Part shown: positions 16,588-23,991 of the stretch, piece by piece
Position numbering within the stretch: position 1 is the stretch's first letter
Layout of the letters: every line of letters begins with the position of its first letter
Assembly (NCBI GenBank): GCA_002010215.1
Contig: MTMY01000039.1
Coordinates: 1 to 39,796, forward strand
Source of the DNA: Archaeoglobus sp. JdFR-37
GTDB taxonomy: Archaea > Halobacteriota > Archaeoglobi > Archaeoglobales > Archaeoglobaceae
Direction of reading: 5' to 3'
Length of the DNA: 39,796 nt
Notes under the pieces: generated by a model
The model's database searches: none
Told to the model about the DNA's origin: nothing
Seen by the model: the letters and a program-made list of their open reading frames with translations, nothing else
Made by a program: the position numbers and the translations under genes

Positions 16588-17807
16588 TTTAGCCTCTCCT
16601 CCACAGATTTTTTATGGAAAAGCATCCCTTCTGATTCTGCCAGCTTTATTACGGCTTCTCCAATCCTCTTCAACCCTTCAGGGGATATAATCTGATAGGT
16701 TATGTGTTTCAGGAACGTTTCAACGCTTACTCCGCCAAAATTCCTAGCAAAGCCAGAGGTTGGAAGGATGTGGTTCGTGCCTGAAGCGTAATCTCCTGCT
16801 GCAACAGGGCTGTATTCACCAATAAAAACACTTCCGGCATGTCTGACTTTGTTAAGCAACATTTCTCCACCTTCACACATTATCACCAAGTGCTCAGGCG
16901 CAATCGAATTTGAAATTTCGACTGCTCTCTCAACACTCTCCACAATTGCTATTCTCAGATTCTTTAGATCTAACCACGCACCTTCCCTTCTGGCTATTGA
17001 TTCAACTTCTTCACCCAGCTTTCTTGATGTGGTCAAGACTATTGCCATTGCTAGGGGATCGTGTTCGAGTTGCGCCAGCGCATCAAAAGCAACAAATCTC
17101 GGATTTGCCGTTTCATCTGCAATTATAAGGACTTCTGATGGTCCTGCTGGCATATCAATGGGCACATCTTTCTGCACCACAAGCTTTGCTGCAGTGACAT
17201 ACGCATTGCCGGGGCCCGCTATTTTATCTACTTTGGCAACGCTCTCTGTTCCGTAAGCCAGAGCTGCGATGGCCTGGGCACCACCTACGCAGTAAATTTC
17301 ATCGGCCCCAGCAATATCACATGCAACCAGCGTGAGCGGCTTTACTTTGCCATCTCTGTCAGGAGGTGTGCAGACGGCAATCCTCTCCACACCTGCCAGC
17401 GAGGCTGGAATTATTCCCATCAGAGCTGTTGAGGGGTAGCTGGCCCTCCCTCCGGGAACATATATACCAGCAGACTCAAGTGGAACGTATTTCTTTCCTA
17501 GAATAACATCATCAAAATCGATCCTCATGTCCCTCTCAACGCTTGTAACGTAATGGAACCGCTCGATGTTCTCTCTGGCAACCTCTAGAGCATCTATGAG
17601 CTCATCATCCACCTGATCGTAGGCCTCATCCACTACATCCTCTGGAACCCGTATGTAACTGAGGTCAACATCGTCAAAGCGTTTTGTGAAGTCAATAAGT
17701 GCCTCATCACCTCTTTCTTTCACATCATTGATTATTGGCTGTACCTTTTCCATGAAAGGAGTTAGATCAAGTTTTGCTGATTTCAGATCTGAAGGGTCAA
17801 CGATCAT
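16584..17807 (-). CDS. hisD: Histidinol dehydrogenase
   Basis: A 407-residue enzyme catalysing the last two steps of histidine synthesis, histidinol to histidine with two NAD. Signature stretches are AGPGNAYVTAAKLVV, GPSEVLIIADETANP, the zinc-binding Gln/His in LAQLEHDPLA, the catalytic Glu-His in APEHLVIM, and NHILPTSGFARNFGG with further ligands near the C-terminus. The length is slightly below the bacterial 430, mainly from a short N-terminus, which is normal for archaea. It overlaps the upstream pantothenate-pathway gene and the downstream aspS by 4 bases each. It therefore sits in the middle of a tightly coupled operon that mixes histidine, CoA and tRNA charging functions. No other his genes are in the window. 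Confidence 0.96.
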   Translation of the reverse strand: MIVDPSDLKSAKLDLTPFMEKVQPIINDVKERGDEALIDFTKRFDDVDLSYIRVPEDVVDEAYDQVDDELIDALEVARENIERFHYVTSVERDMRIDFDDVILGKKYVPLESAGIYVPGGRASYPSTALMGIIPASLAGVERIAVCTPPDRDGKVKPLTLVACDIAGADEIYCVGGAQAIAALAYGTESVAKVDKIAGPGNAYVTAAKLVVQKDVPIDMPAGPSEVLIIADETANPRFVAFDALAQLEHDPLAMAIVLTTSRKLGEEVESIARREGAWLDLKNLRIAIVESVERAVEISNSIAPEHLVIMCEGGEMLLNKVRHAGSVFIGEYSPVAAGDYASGTNHILPTSGFARNFGGVSVETFLKHITYQIISPEGLKRIGEAVIKLAESEGMLFHKKSVEERLK

Positions 17808-18568
17808 AGGACTTCCTCCGCTTTTTTAGTCAGGTACTTGCATATCTCTTTTATCGCTTCGCTGAGAATTGCTCGGTTATCGTAGCTTTCAACAATCTTG
17901 CGAAGTTCAGACTCATCCATTTTCCCCATCTCTTTTGCAAACTCAATCATGTTGGGAATGGCTCTGGTTATGTTGTCCACGATACTTATATCTGCCATGA
18001 GTGATGTTCTGGATAAAGGATTGAGATCAATAGATATTACTTTCTTACCGTGTTTTTTCAGAATCTCACACCTGTCACCATCTTCTAGCGGGACAAGGAC
18101 GGTGTCGGCAATATATATTCCCCTGCTATCAACTATTCTCCTTGCCGATTCCAGCCCCTCAAGCTCTGCATCGCATGCTGCCAGCACGTTATCGGTATAC
18201 TGCGTAAGGTGATTCTTTATTTTCTCAACTCTTTCAGGCTTAAAGTGGAAAATGTTTACCTCAAGAGGTGCGTCAATCACCTCCCCCAACTCAGCAAGCT
18301 CCTTGGCAGCGAGAATGGCAGCATTACCGTTAACGGATATTACGGGATGTTTAGAGATGAGCATTAGGGCAACTGCCACTCTTTCAGCTTTCAGAGCAAA
18401 TTCATTACTCCTTTCACCCATTATGTAATCGAAAGCCTCTCCCCTGCCATGAGCTATGAGCCCTTCGGGGGCAACTATTCCTGCTTTTATGCCCTCGACG
18501 ATCTTTTCCCTTGTCATCAGAGATTGATAGCGTGGGTGGCTCTCTGGAATTTTCATGAAAGGCTGCAT
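17804..18568 (-). CDS. 4-phosphopantoate--beta-alanine ligase (archaeal phosphopantothenate synthetase)
   Basis: A 254-residue member of the archaeal DUF137 family, shown in Thermococcus and Methanosarcina to join phosphopantoate and beta-alanine with ATP on the way to coenzyme A. Family marks are IPESHPRYQSL at the N-terminus, APEGLIAHGRGEAFDYIMGE, the VNGNAAILAAKELAEL segment, and IDLNPLSRTS near the end. The frame extends to a TTG at 18604, but the homologous region begins just before IPESHPRY, so I use ATG 18568; ATG 18556 is equally possible. Neither has a good ribosome site. Its stop overlaps the hisD start by 4 bases, and 46 bases separate it from the DUF169 gene upstream. Confidence 0.9.
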   Translation of the reverse strand: MQPFMKIPESHPRYQSLMTREKIVEGIKAGIVAPEGLIAHGRGEAFDYIMGERSNEFALKAERVAVALMLISKHPVISVNGNAAILAAKELAELGEVIDAPLEVNIFHFKPERVEKIKNHLTQYTDNVLAACDAELEGLESARRIVDSRGIYIADTVLVPLEDGDRCEILKKHGKKVISIDLNPLSRTSLMADISIVDNITRAIPNMIEFAKEMGKMDESELRKIVESYDNRAILSEAIKEICKYLTKKAEEVL

Positions 18569-18614
18569 GGCTTGCTGGATTAAAAGCCTTATTGTGCGAA
18601 ACAATTTGAGTTCT

Positions 18615-19373
18615 TCAAAGTCTTTTCATGGCTTTTGCGGACTTCTCATAACTTTCCGGTAGCTTAAGAGGAAGCCGCAGGGCGGTGGTGGGTATGGGAT
18701 ATCTGATCCCTCTCCTGTGGGTTTCCTCTAGATTCTTGGCTATTTCTTCTGCCATTCTGTAGGGGAAAGCAAAGGCAACTTCATCATCCTGTGTAAGTCC
18801 GAAAAGTCTGTCTCCGTAGCAGGGCATGACAAATCTTGGCTTATCTCTTGTGAAAGCTTCCAGCAGTTCGCTGCATGCTGCTCTGCCAAGGATTCTCGTT
18901 TCAAAAGCTCCTCCAGTTCGATAAATCGAAGCATGAATCAGGCGGAGAATCTGGGCTGGATTGCCGTAAATTGCAACGAAGTCCGGGATAAAAGCAGCTC
19001 GAGATAGGGGAGAGACAACGCATCCGATGTAGCTCCCGAAATCCAGCTTTTCAACAACCTCTTCAAACTTTTTCCCTGCTTCTACCGACTCTGCATACCC
19101 GGCGTCGTAGGCAAGCTGTCCCGTAGCGTAGAGTTCATCAGGTTCCGCAAAACCAAATGCTACTAGGCCAATCGGGCAGGTAGTGGAGGAGTCGAAGAAA
19201 ATTGTCCACCCGTACTTTCTGGACAGGTTGTATGCTTGGCAGATGGTTATGCCATCGATTCTTCTTGCCCTCTCTGGTACCTCTTCCTGACTTTTAACGA
19301 ATTTGAATGCTATTGGAAAAGTCTGCAATCTCAGAAATCGCTCCAAAGCTTCATTCAGCTCTTTGGGCTCCAT
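18615..19373 (-). CDS. DUF169 family protein
   Basis: A 252-residue protein of the uncharacterised DUF169 family, common in archaea and anaerobic bacteria. The hallmarks are an N-terminal PIAFKFVKSQEEVPE, a conserved cysteine in ITICQAYNLSR, TTCPIGLVAFGF, and the late PCYGDRLFGLTQDDEVAFAFP. Several conserved cysteines suggest a metal or cofactor, but none has been shown to my knowledge. It is the first gene of a minus-strand run leading into phosphopantothenate synthetase, hisD and aspS. The ATG at 19373 has no ribosome site; a weak AAAAATA box lies about 15 bases upstream. Function unknown. Confidence 0.8.
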   Translation of the reverse strand: MEPKELNEALERFLRLQTFPIAFKFVKSQEEVPERARRIDGITICQAYNLSRKYGWTIFFDSSTTCPIGLVAFGFAEPDELYATGQLAYDAGYAESVEAGKKFEEVVEKLDFGSYIGCVVSPLSRAAFIPDFVAIYGNPAQILRLIHASIYRTGGAFETRILGRAACSELLEAFTRDKPRFVMPCYGDRLFGLTQDDEVAFAFPYRMAEEIAKNLEETHRRGIRYPIPTTALRLPLKLPESYEKSAKAMKRL

Positions 19374-19489
19374 GAAGGTTGAGGTATTTTTGATGTTCTT
19401 AAGTGTTGTTAAAATCTGTGAATTTCTGGGATAGAGGAGGGGGCAGGGTAGGAGGGATAAAGTATGGAAAAAAGGAAAATAAGGAAAAT

Positions 19490-19548
19490 CAAGTCAGCCC
19501 GCATACCCCTCTTCATCGCCGGTCGGGGGCAAGGGTCTCATCACCTGT
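19490..19548 (-). ncRNA. Box C/D guide sRNA (second of a tandem pair)
   Basis: On the minus strand: box C GTGATGA (19544-19538), an 11-nt guide GACCCTTGCCC, a D' box CCGA (19526-19523), a C' box GATGAAGA (19517-19510), a 12-nt guide GGGGTATGCGGG, and box D CTGA (19497-19494). Spacing and order fit archaeal C/D sRNAs, which direct fibrillarin to 2'-O-methylate the base paired five nucleotides upstream of D or D'. The guides would pair with CCCGCATACCCC and GGGCAAGGGTC. I cannot assign the rRNA or tRNA targets. The D' box is a variant of CTGA. The C' box and the 12-nt guide length are identical to the neighbouring sRNA. Confidence 0.75.
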
Positions 19549-19560
19549 TTTGTCGCTCCA

Positions 19561-19622
19561 TCTCTCTCAGCCTATCGGGAGATCTTCATCCCGGCTCAGC
19601 TGAGAGAAAGCTCATCACCCTA
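19561..19622 (-). ncRNA. Box C/D guide sRNA (first of a tandem pair)
   Basis: On the minus strand: box C GTGATGA (19618-19612), guide GCTTTCTCTCAG, D' CTGA (19599-19596), a 5-nt spacer, C' GATGAAGA (19590-19583), a 12-nt guide TCTCCCGATAGG, then D CTGA (19570-19567). All four boxes are near consensus. The guides would pair with CTGAGAGAAAGC and CCTATCGGGAGA; the targets are not identified. A TATA-like AAAATATC (about 19639-19646) lies about 25 bases upstream of box C, the right place to promote both sRNAs. The second sRNA begins only about 20 bases downstream, so one precursor probably carries both. Confidence 0.8.
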
Positions 19623-19658
19623 AATAAATTCATGAACTGATATTTTGCATTTACGGTT

Positions 19659-20957
19659 TTACAGCTCCTTCGGATGCTCGTATAATGGCTTTATCACTCT
19701 ATTAGTCATCCTTCGGTAAGTGTATTCTATTCCCACGGATAATCCAATCATACCAGCCAGAATGCCTGTTTTGAGGGGTGCTTCAACCGATATTTGCCAT
19801 ATCAAGATGGTGAGGGCTAGAAGACATAGTATTGCCCCAGCTAAAGATATCCACCTCTTACTCTTCGTCACATTATGCAACCGGGCATTTGCAAGGTTTA
19901 CTGCTGCGAAGATTATCAGGAAACCAGCACTGCCCATGGTGGATATACTGGACAGGTCAAAGACATTAGCCACAATCAGCACGGTTAGTGCTGTAACAAT
20001 CAGCCCCTCGACAGGCCTGTTCCAGACTTTACGCTCCAAAGCTTCTGGAAGCTCCCCCTCTTTTGCAATTATATAGCTGATTTTGGCAGCTCCATAAAGC
20101 GTAGCGTTTATGGCTGAGCTTGTTGACAGTAATGCTGCAATTGTTATCAGAGTAAAGCCAGCATTACCCATAAAGGGCTTAGCACTGGCTGCAAGAGCGT
20201 AATCCTCTGCTGAAACGATTTGGTCGTAAGGGAGGTTTCCTACAGTCACAAGAGCTACCAGTACATAAACCAGGATAACAAAGCCCACTGAAGTGTAATA
20301 GGCTAGAGGGAGCTTTTCAGGATTTTTCACGTCCTCAGCAGTATTCGCGATGAGTTCAAAACCTTCATAGGCCAGAAATATTATCATCCCCCCTGCTATG
20401 AGCTGGATGGGAGGGGACCAGTTGGATAGATGGAGCCTTTCAGCATCCACACTCCACAGCCCGGCAATGACAAAAAGCAGGAGTATGGCAACCTTGAAGC
20501 CCACAATCCACTCTTCCGCCTTTCCAACAACCGCAGAACCCATAAAATTGAGAGTCGTTAGCAACAAGACAATCAGGCTAATTAAAACGTGCTTCCAGAA
20601 GGGCCTGTGATCGAAGAAACTGGCTCCGTAGCTCCCGAAGGCGTAAGCGTAGAGGGAGAGCATGATGATGTAGCTGAGCCACAGCAGAATGTTCAGGCTT
20701 CCGGTAGTTAGCCCAACTCCAAACGCCTGATTCAGAAACTCCACTGTCCCTCCTTGACTTGGGTAGGTGAACGAAAGACGGGCATATGAATAAGAAGTAA
20801 TCAAAGCAATAAGCCCGGCAAGGGTAAAGGCAATAGGCGTACCACCTTTGGCTAGCTGGACAGCCAGACCCAGAACGGCAAATATACCACCACCAATCAT
20901 CCCTCCTACTCCTATTGAAACAACAGAAAGAAATCCAATCTTGCCTTTGTCTCTCAC
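19659..20957 (-). CDS. APC superfamily amino acid permease
   Basis: A 432-residue integral membrane protein with about 12 hydrophobic helices and the APC first-helix motif GVGGMIGGGIFAVLG, the unwound substrate-binding segment. FLAYEGFELIANTAEDVKNPEK is the conserved helix-6 and loop motif of this superfamily. It should import or exchange amino acids or amines by proton symport or antiport; the substrate cannot be predicted. The start is GTG 20957, supported by GAGGTGA eight bases upstream, which overlaps the stop of the preceding permease gene 12 bases away. The two permeases are therefore cotranscribed and partly related, perhaps an old duplication in which only the upstream copy has Usp domains. 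About 36 bases downstream of its stop begin the two sRNAs. Confidence 0.88.
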   Translation of the reverse strand: MRDKGKIGFLSVVSIGVGGMIGGGIFAVLGLAVQLAKGGTPIAFTLAGLIALITSYSYARLSFTYPSQGGTVEFLNQAFGVGLTTGSLNILLWLSYIIMLSLYAYAFGSYGASFFDHRPFWKHVLISLIVLLLTTLNFMGSAVVGKAEEWIVGFKVAILLLFVIAGLWSVDAERLHLSNWSPPIQLIAGGMIIFLAYEGFELIANTAEDVKNPEKLPLAYYTSVGFVILVYVLVALVTVGNLPYDQIVSAEDYALAASAKPFMGNAGFTLITIAALLSTSSAINATLYGAAKISYIIAKEGELPEALERKVWNRPVEGLIVTALTVLIVANVFDLSSISTMGSAGFLIIFAAVNLANARLHNVTKSKRWISLAGAILCLLALTILIWQISVEAPLKTGILAGMIGLSVGIEYTYRRMTNRVIKPLYEHPKEL

Positions 20958-20969
20958 CTACGCTTCACC

Positions 20970-23225
20970 TCATTTTTTCAAAACATCAACCAATCTTACC
21001 CATTTTCTGGTCATTACTACAGTCTTTGATGTTTTCCTGACCACCTTCTCAGGAAACACCCCCATCAGGAAGTTCTTCAAGAAGGGTTCAGCCGTGGAGC
21101 CAATGAATACTGCATCGTAATTCTCTGCCTCTTCTGCTATTGCTTTCACAGCATCCTCAGCTATTATGAACTTTTGGGAAACTTTGAGGTTATGGGAGAC
21201 TTTAAGGTCTTGGAGTAATTCCTTGGTCTCCTCAAATGCTTTTTGGGCAGTTTTCTCATCATTCTTTGTCTTTCCAACATATATTAAGTCTATCTCGGCA
21301 CCTTCCTGCTTTGCAACGGATTTAGCGAGTTCTGCTGCCAGCGTTGCATGAGGGCCGCCAGCAGTTGGAATTAATATTTTCCTGATGGGTTTCCAACTCT
21401 TTCCGGGCTCAAACCTGATTACTGCTACATCAGATTTCGCTTTAAGCAAAACGGGATCAATTGTGCTCCCCAAGACAAAATCTCTTCTGAATGTTCTGCC
21501 TCTCCACCCCATGATAACGAGATCAGGCTTCTCCTCTTCGATAGCATTCAGAATTGCCTCAGAAGCTCTACGGCCTATTTTAACAATACCTCCTGCTGGA
21601 ACGCTAACATCTTTCATCACCTCTTGAATGAATCTCTTTGATTCCTCAATATATCTGGTGGCGGCAGAGAAAGGTGTTTGAGCTGGTAGCGTTAAAACAC
21701 TGAGGAATACCACCTGCCCTCCCTTATCTCTGGCAATAATTCCAGCAAATCTCCCGAGCTTAGTGGCGATGGCTGGATTTGCTACGGGAACCAATATTTT
21801 GAAAGGCGCCTCTTCAACTGGTTTCTCCTCATAAACTGTTCTGGAAACTTCTTCTAGTCTGTGGGCTCTCTCTTTCTCCGAATATGCAAAATATACTAGA
21901 GAGCCGAAGAGTATCCAGATGGCTGTCACTGCAATTACAAAACCTCCATGCTCCAACTCGGTAAGTAGGTAATATCCTATGACGATCTGGATAAGAATTG
22001 CAATCAGAGGCAAATATGGCACGAGAGGCATCCTGAAAGACCTCTTTAAGTCAGGTCTCCTGAATCTCAGCAGAATCAGAACGAAGTTCACAAGGATGAA
22101 GAGTATGAGAAACATCACATCCGCTGCTGAAGCCACAGCCTCAATGGGTGCCAGAGACATTATAGAGATTATAACGTAGCTGAAGAAAATTGCGAAGTGG
22201 GGTGTTCTTGTTCTCTCATTTATTCTGGCTAGAGATTCTGGCAGATATCCAATTCGGCCCAGAGCAAATGCAACCCTTGATGATGAATATATGGTAGCGT
22301 TCATAGCGCTGATTGTTGAAACGAGTCCGCCAGCGATGATCATGATAGCTCCGAAGGGCATAATCTGGTCTGCAACCCTTATGAGGCTGAATTCTGCAAG
22401 CTTGCCCAAATACATCCAGCTTTGAATATTCGCCTCCACAGATCCTATAAGTGCAAAGGCAACAAGGATGTAGATGGCTACGGCAACCCAAAGCGAGATA
22501 ACTATGGCCTTCGGTATATTCTTTTCCGGCTTCTTTACTTCTTCACCGCTCTGGACTATTATCTCGTACCCCTCAAAGGCTATGAAGGTGAGACCCATAG
22601 CTGCGAGGACACCTGTGACGCCATGAGGTAAGAAGGAAGGGGTTGTGAATGCTGCAATCCAGTCGGGTTTTATCAGGGTTTTGTATATCCCAAAAGCTGC
22701 AAAAAGGGTCAGAATTGATACCTTGAAAAGAGTTACGAAACCACCTACCCTTCCGCTCTCCTTTGCACCAAGATAATTGATGTATGTAAGAAGGGAAACT
22801 ATCAGAAGTGCTGAAATCTTCGAGAGGGTAAACTGGGACAAGTAAGTGAATCCAACGAATTTAATCATGAATTCGGAAAAGAAAGATCCGAATGTCACAG
22901 CATAAAGGGCACAGGCTATCGTATGTGCAGCCCAGTCACACCACCCTGCAAGGAAACCGAAGTGATCACCCATAGCCTCCTTAACCCAGAGATAGCTCCC
23001 TCCAGCTTCTGGTATGGCTGATCCAAGTTCTGCATAGGCCAGACCAGTAAAAGTTGCCGTAATCCCATTCAAAAGAAAGGCAAGGAGAATTGCCGGCCCT
23101 GCAATGCCTGTAGCGATGCCAGTTAGAGCAAAAATGCCTGCACCAATCATCCCTGCAATTCCAATCATTGTAATATCAAAAAGCGTGAGCTCTCTGCTGA
23201 GGCTGACGCGGATGTCTTGCGCCAC
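20970..23225 (-). CDS. APC family permease with two C-terminal universal stress protein domains
   Basis: About 751 residues. The first roughly 460 form a 12-helix APC transporter (GIAGMIGAGIFALTG in helix 1, FIAFEGYEIIVQSGEEVKKP in helix 6). Two Usp domains follow, at about 475-615 and 615-745. The first Usp has the full ATP-binding pattern G-2x-G-9x-G-S (GWRGRTFRRDFVLGST). The second has a degraded version (GSTAEPFLKNFLMGVF), so it may be a structural half. Usp tails on APC and CCC transporters are thought to sense nucleotides, including cyclic-di-AMP in some lineages. The frame opens at TTG 23243, but GTG 23225 lies about 25 bases from a TATA-like TTTTTAAAT (about 23247-23256) and would be leaderless, so I prefer it. 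Confidence 0.87.
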   Translation of the reverse strand: MAQDIRVSLSRELTLFDITMIGIAGMIGAGIFALTGIATGIAGPAILLAFLLNGITATFTGLAYAELGSAIPEAGGSYLWVKEAMGDHFGFLAGWCDWAAHTIACALYAVTFGSFFSEFMIKFVGFTYLSQFTLSKISALLIVSLLTYINYLGAKESGRVGGFVTLFKVSILTLFAAFGIYKTLIKPDWIAAFTTPSFLPHGVTGVLAAMGLTFIAFEGYEIIVQSGEEVKKPEKNIPKAIVISLWVAVAIYILVAFALIGSVEANIQSWMYLGKLAEFSLIRVADQIMPFGAIMIIAGGLVSTISAMNATIYSSSRVAFALGRIGYLPESLARINERTRTPHFAIFFSYVIISIMSLAPIEAVASAADVMFLILFILVNFVLILLRFRRPDLKRSFRMPLVPYLPLIAILIQIVIGYYLLTELEHGGFVIAVTAIWILFGSLVYFAYSEKERAHRLEEVSRTVYEEKPVEEAPFKILVPVANPAIATKLGRFAGIIARDKGGQVVFLSVLTLPAQTPFSAATRYIEESKRFIQEVMKDVSVPAGGIVKIGRRASEAILNAIEEEKPDLVIMGWRGRTFRRDFVLGSTIDPVLLKAKSDVAVIRFEPGKSWKPIRKILIPTAGGPHATLAAELAKSVAKQEGAEIDLIYVGKTKNDEKTAQKAFEETKELLQDLKVSHNLKVSQKFIIAEDAVKAIAEEAENYDAVFIGSTAEPFLKNFLMGVFPEKVVRKTSKTVVMTRKWVRLVDVLKK

Positions 23226-23289
23226 CCTAACCGCTAAAGGCAATGGATTTAAAAAGCTTCTGGATTTGCCCTTATAATCTACAAATCCC

Positions 23290-23334
23290 AGCGCCAGAGT
23301 GCCCCAAGCTGGAAGCTTGGGGGTGAATGGCGCT
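23290..23334. repeat. Nested hairpin at the tnpA-side end of the IS element
   Basis: The outer arms AGCGCCA (23290-23296) and TGGCGCT (23328-23334) enclose an inner perfect stem CCCCAAGCT (23302-23310) and AGCTTGGGG (23314-23322) with a GGA loop. It lies 8 bases beyond the tnpA stop. Subterminal hairpins of this kind are the TnpA recognition sites of IS200/IS605 elements. A transcription terminator is an alternative. Confidence 0.65.
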
Positions 23335-23342
23335 AAGCTGAG

Positions 23343-23913
23343 CTAAAATCCCTGACATTCCTCAATATACTTCTTTATGGTTTCGGAACTAACTTTCCCG
23401 TGAGACCCAACGTAATAGCTCTTGGCCCAGAACTCCCCACCCCACAACTCCTTTTTAAGTTCGGGAAATTCCTTGAAAAGCATCCTTGCCGTATAACCTT
23501 TTATCAGCCTTGCAACTTCACAGGGAGCGAAGCGAGGAGGGACTGAGATGAACATGGACGTGATCAGGCATTATCTCCATAGAGATTATTTCAAATCCGT
23601 ATTTTTCACACTGTTCTTTGATGAGCTCTGCAACTCTGTCTCTGATTTTTTTTCCTCTAGTACCTTTCTTTCTGTACTTGGGAACGAATACGAAGTGATA
23701 GTTCAAACTCCAGACTGTATGTGCCCCCTTCTTTACGTCAAGTTCATCTTCTACCTTCATAATCCAGAAGTATAAGGCCTCGTTAACGGCATCTTCTATG
23801 GCCCCCCTTATCTTTCCGGTTATTTCTGGAGCAACAATTCTGAGCCTTTTGTGTATTTCCTCATCGACGCTTACGTGCATCCTCTTCTTACTCTTACTCC
23901 CATTCTCAGCCAC
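23343..23913 (-). pseudogene. tnpA: IS200-type TnpA (HUH/Y1 transposase) with RHH-like N-terminus, frameshifted
   Basis: The gene is split into two overlapping frames. The first (23913-23518) has an N-terminal extension of about 55 residues (KRMHVSVDEEIHKRLRIV onward) that looks like a ribbon-helix-helix DNA-binding domain. The TnpA fold follows (WSLNYHFVFVPKYRKK) up to the HUH motif MPDHVH, after which the frame runs into a stop. The second frame (23555-23343) resumes with MFISVPPRFAP and carries the catalytic tyrosine region SYYVGSHGKV. Loss of two bases in CATATGTTC, now CATGTTC near 23545, would explain the break. Ordinary TnpA proteins are about 130-150 residues without the extension. 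Programmed frameshifting is possible, but no slippery run is visible. The upstream start is GTG 23913. Confidence 0.8.
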
Positions 23914-23931
23914 AAAAACTTTATATGCTTT

Positions 23932-23946
23932 AAGTATTAAATACTT
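23932..23946. promoter_or_regulatory. 15-bp perfect palindrome between divergent tnpA and tnpB
   Basis: AAGTATT-A-AATACTT lies in the 78-base gap between the two transposon genes, next to TATA-like stretches (TTTATATG at about 23920-23927 for tnpB). It could be the operator bound by the RHH-like domain of TnpA or by a host repressor (inference). A tandem AGAAGTAAT repeat follows at 23956-23973. AT-richness makes chance symmetry possible. Confidence 0.4.
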
Positions 23947-23991
23947 TTTATTGATAGAAGTAATAGAAGTAATAACATCAATAAAACAGCT

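Noticed and set aside
23518-23555. Programmed ribosomal frameshift in tnpA
   Set aside because: No slippery heptamer or clear stimulatory structure at the junction; a 2-base loss from CATATG explains it more simply, though it is not disproved.
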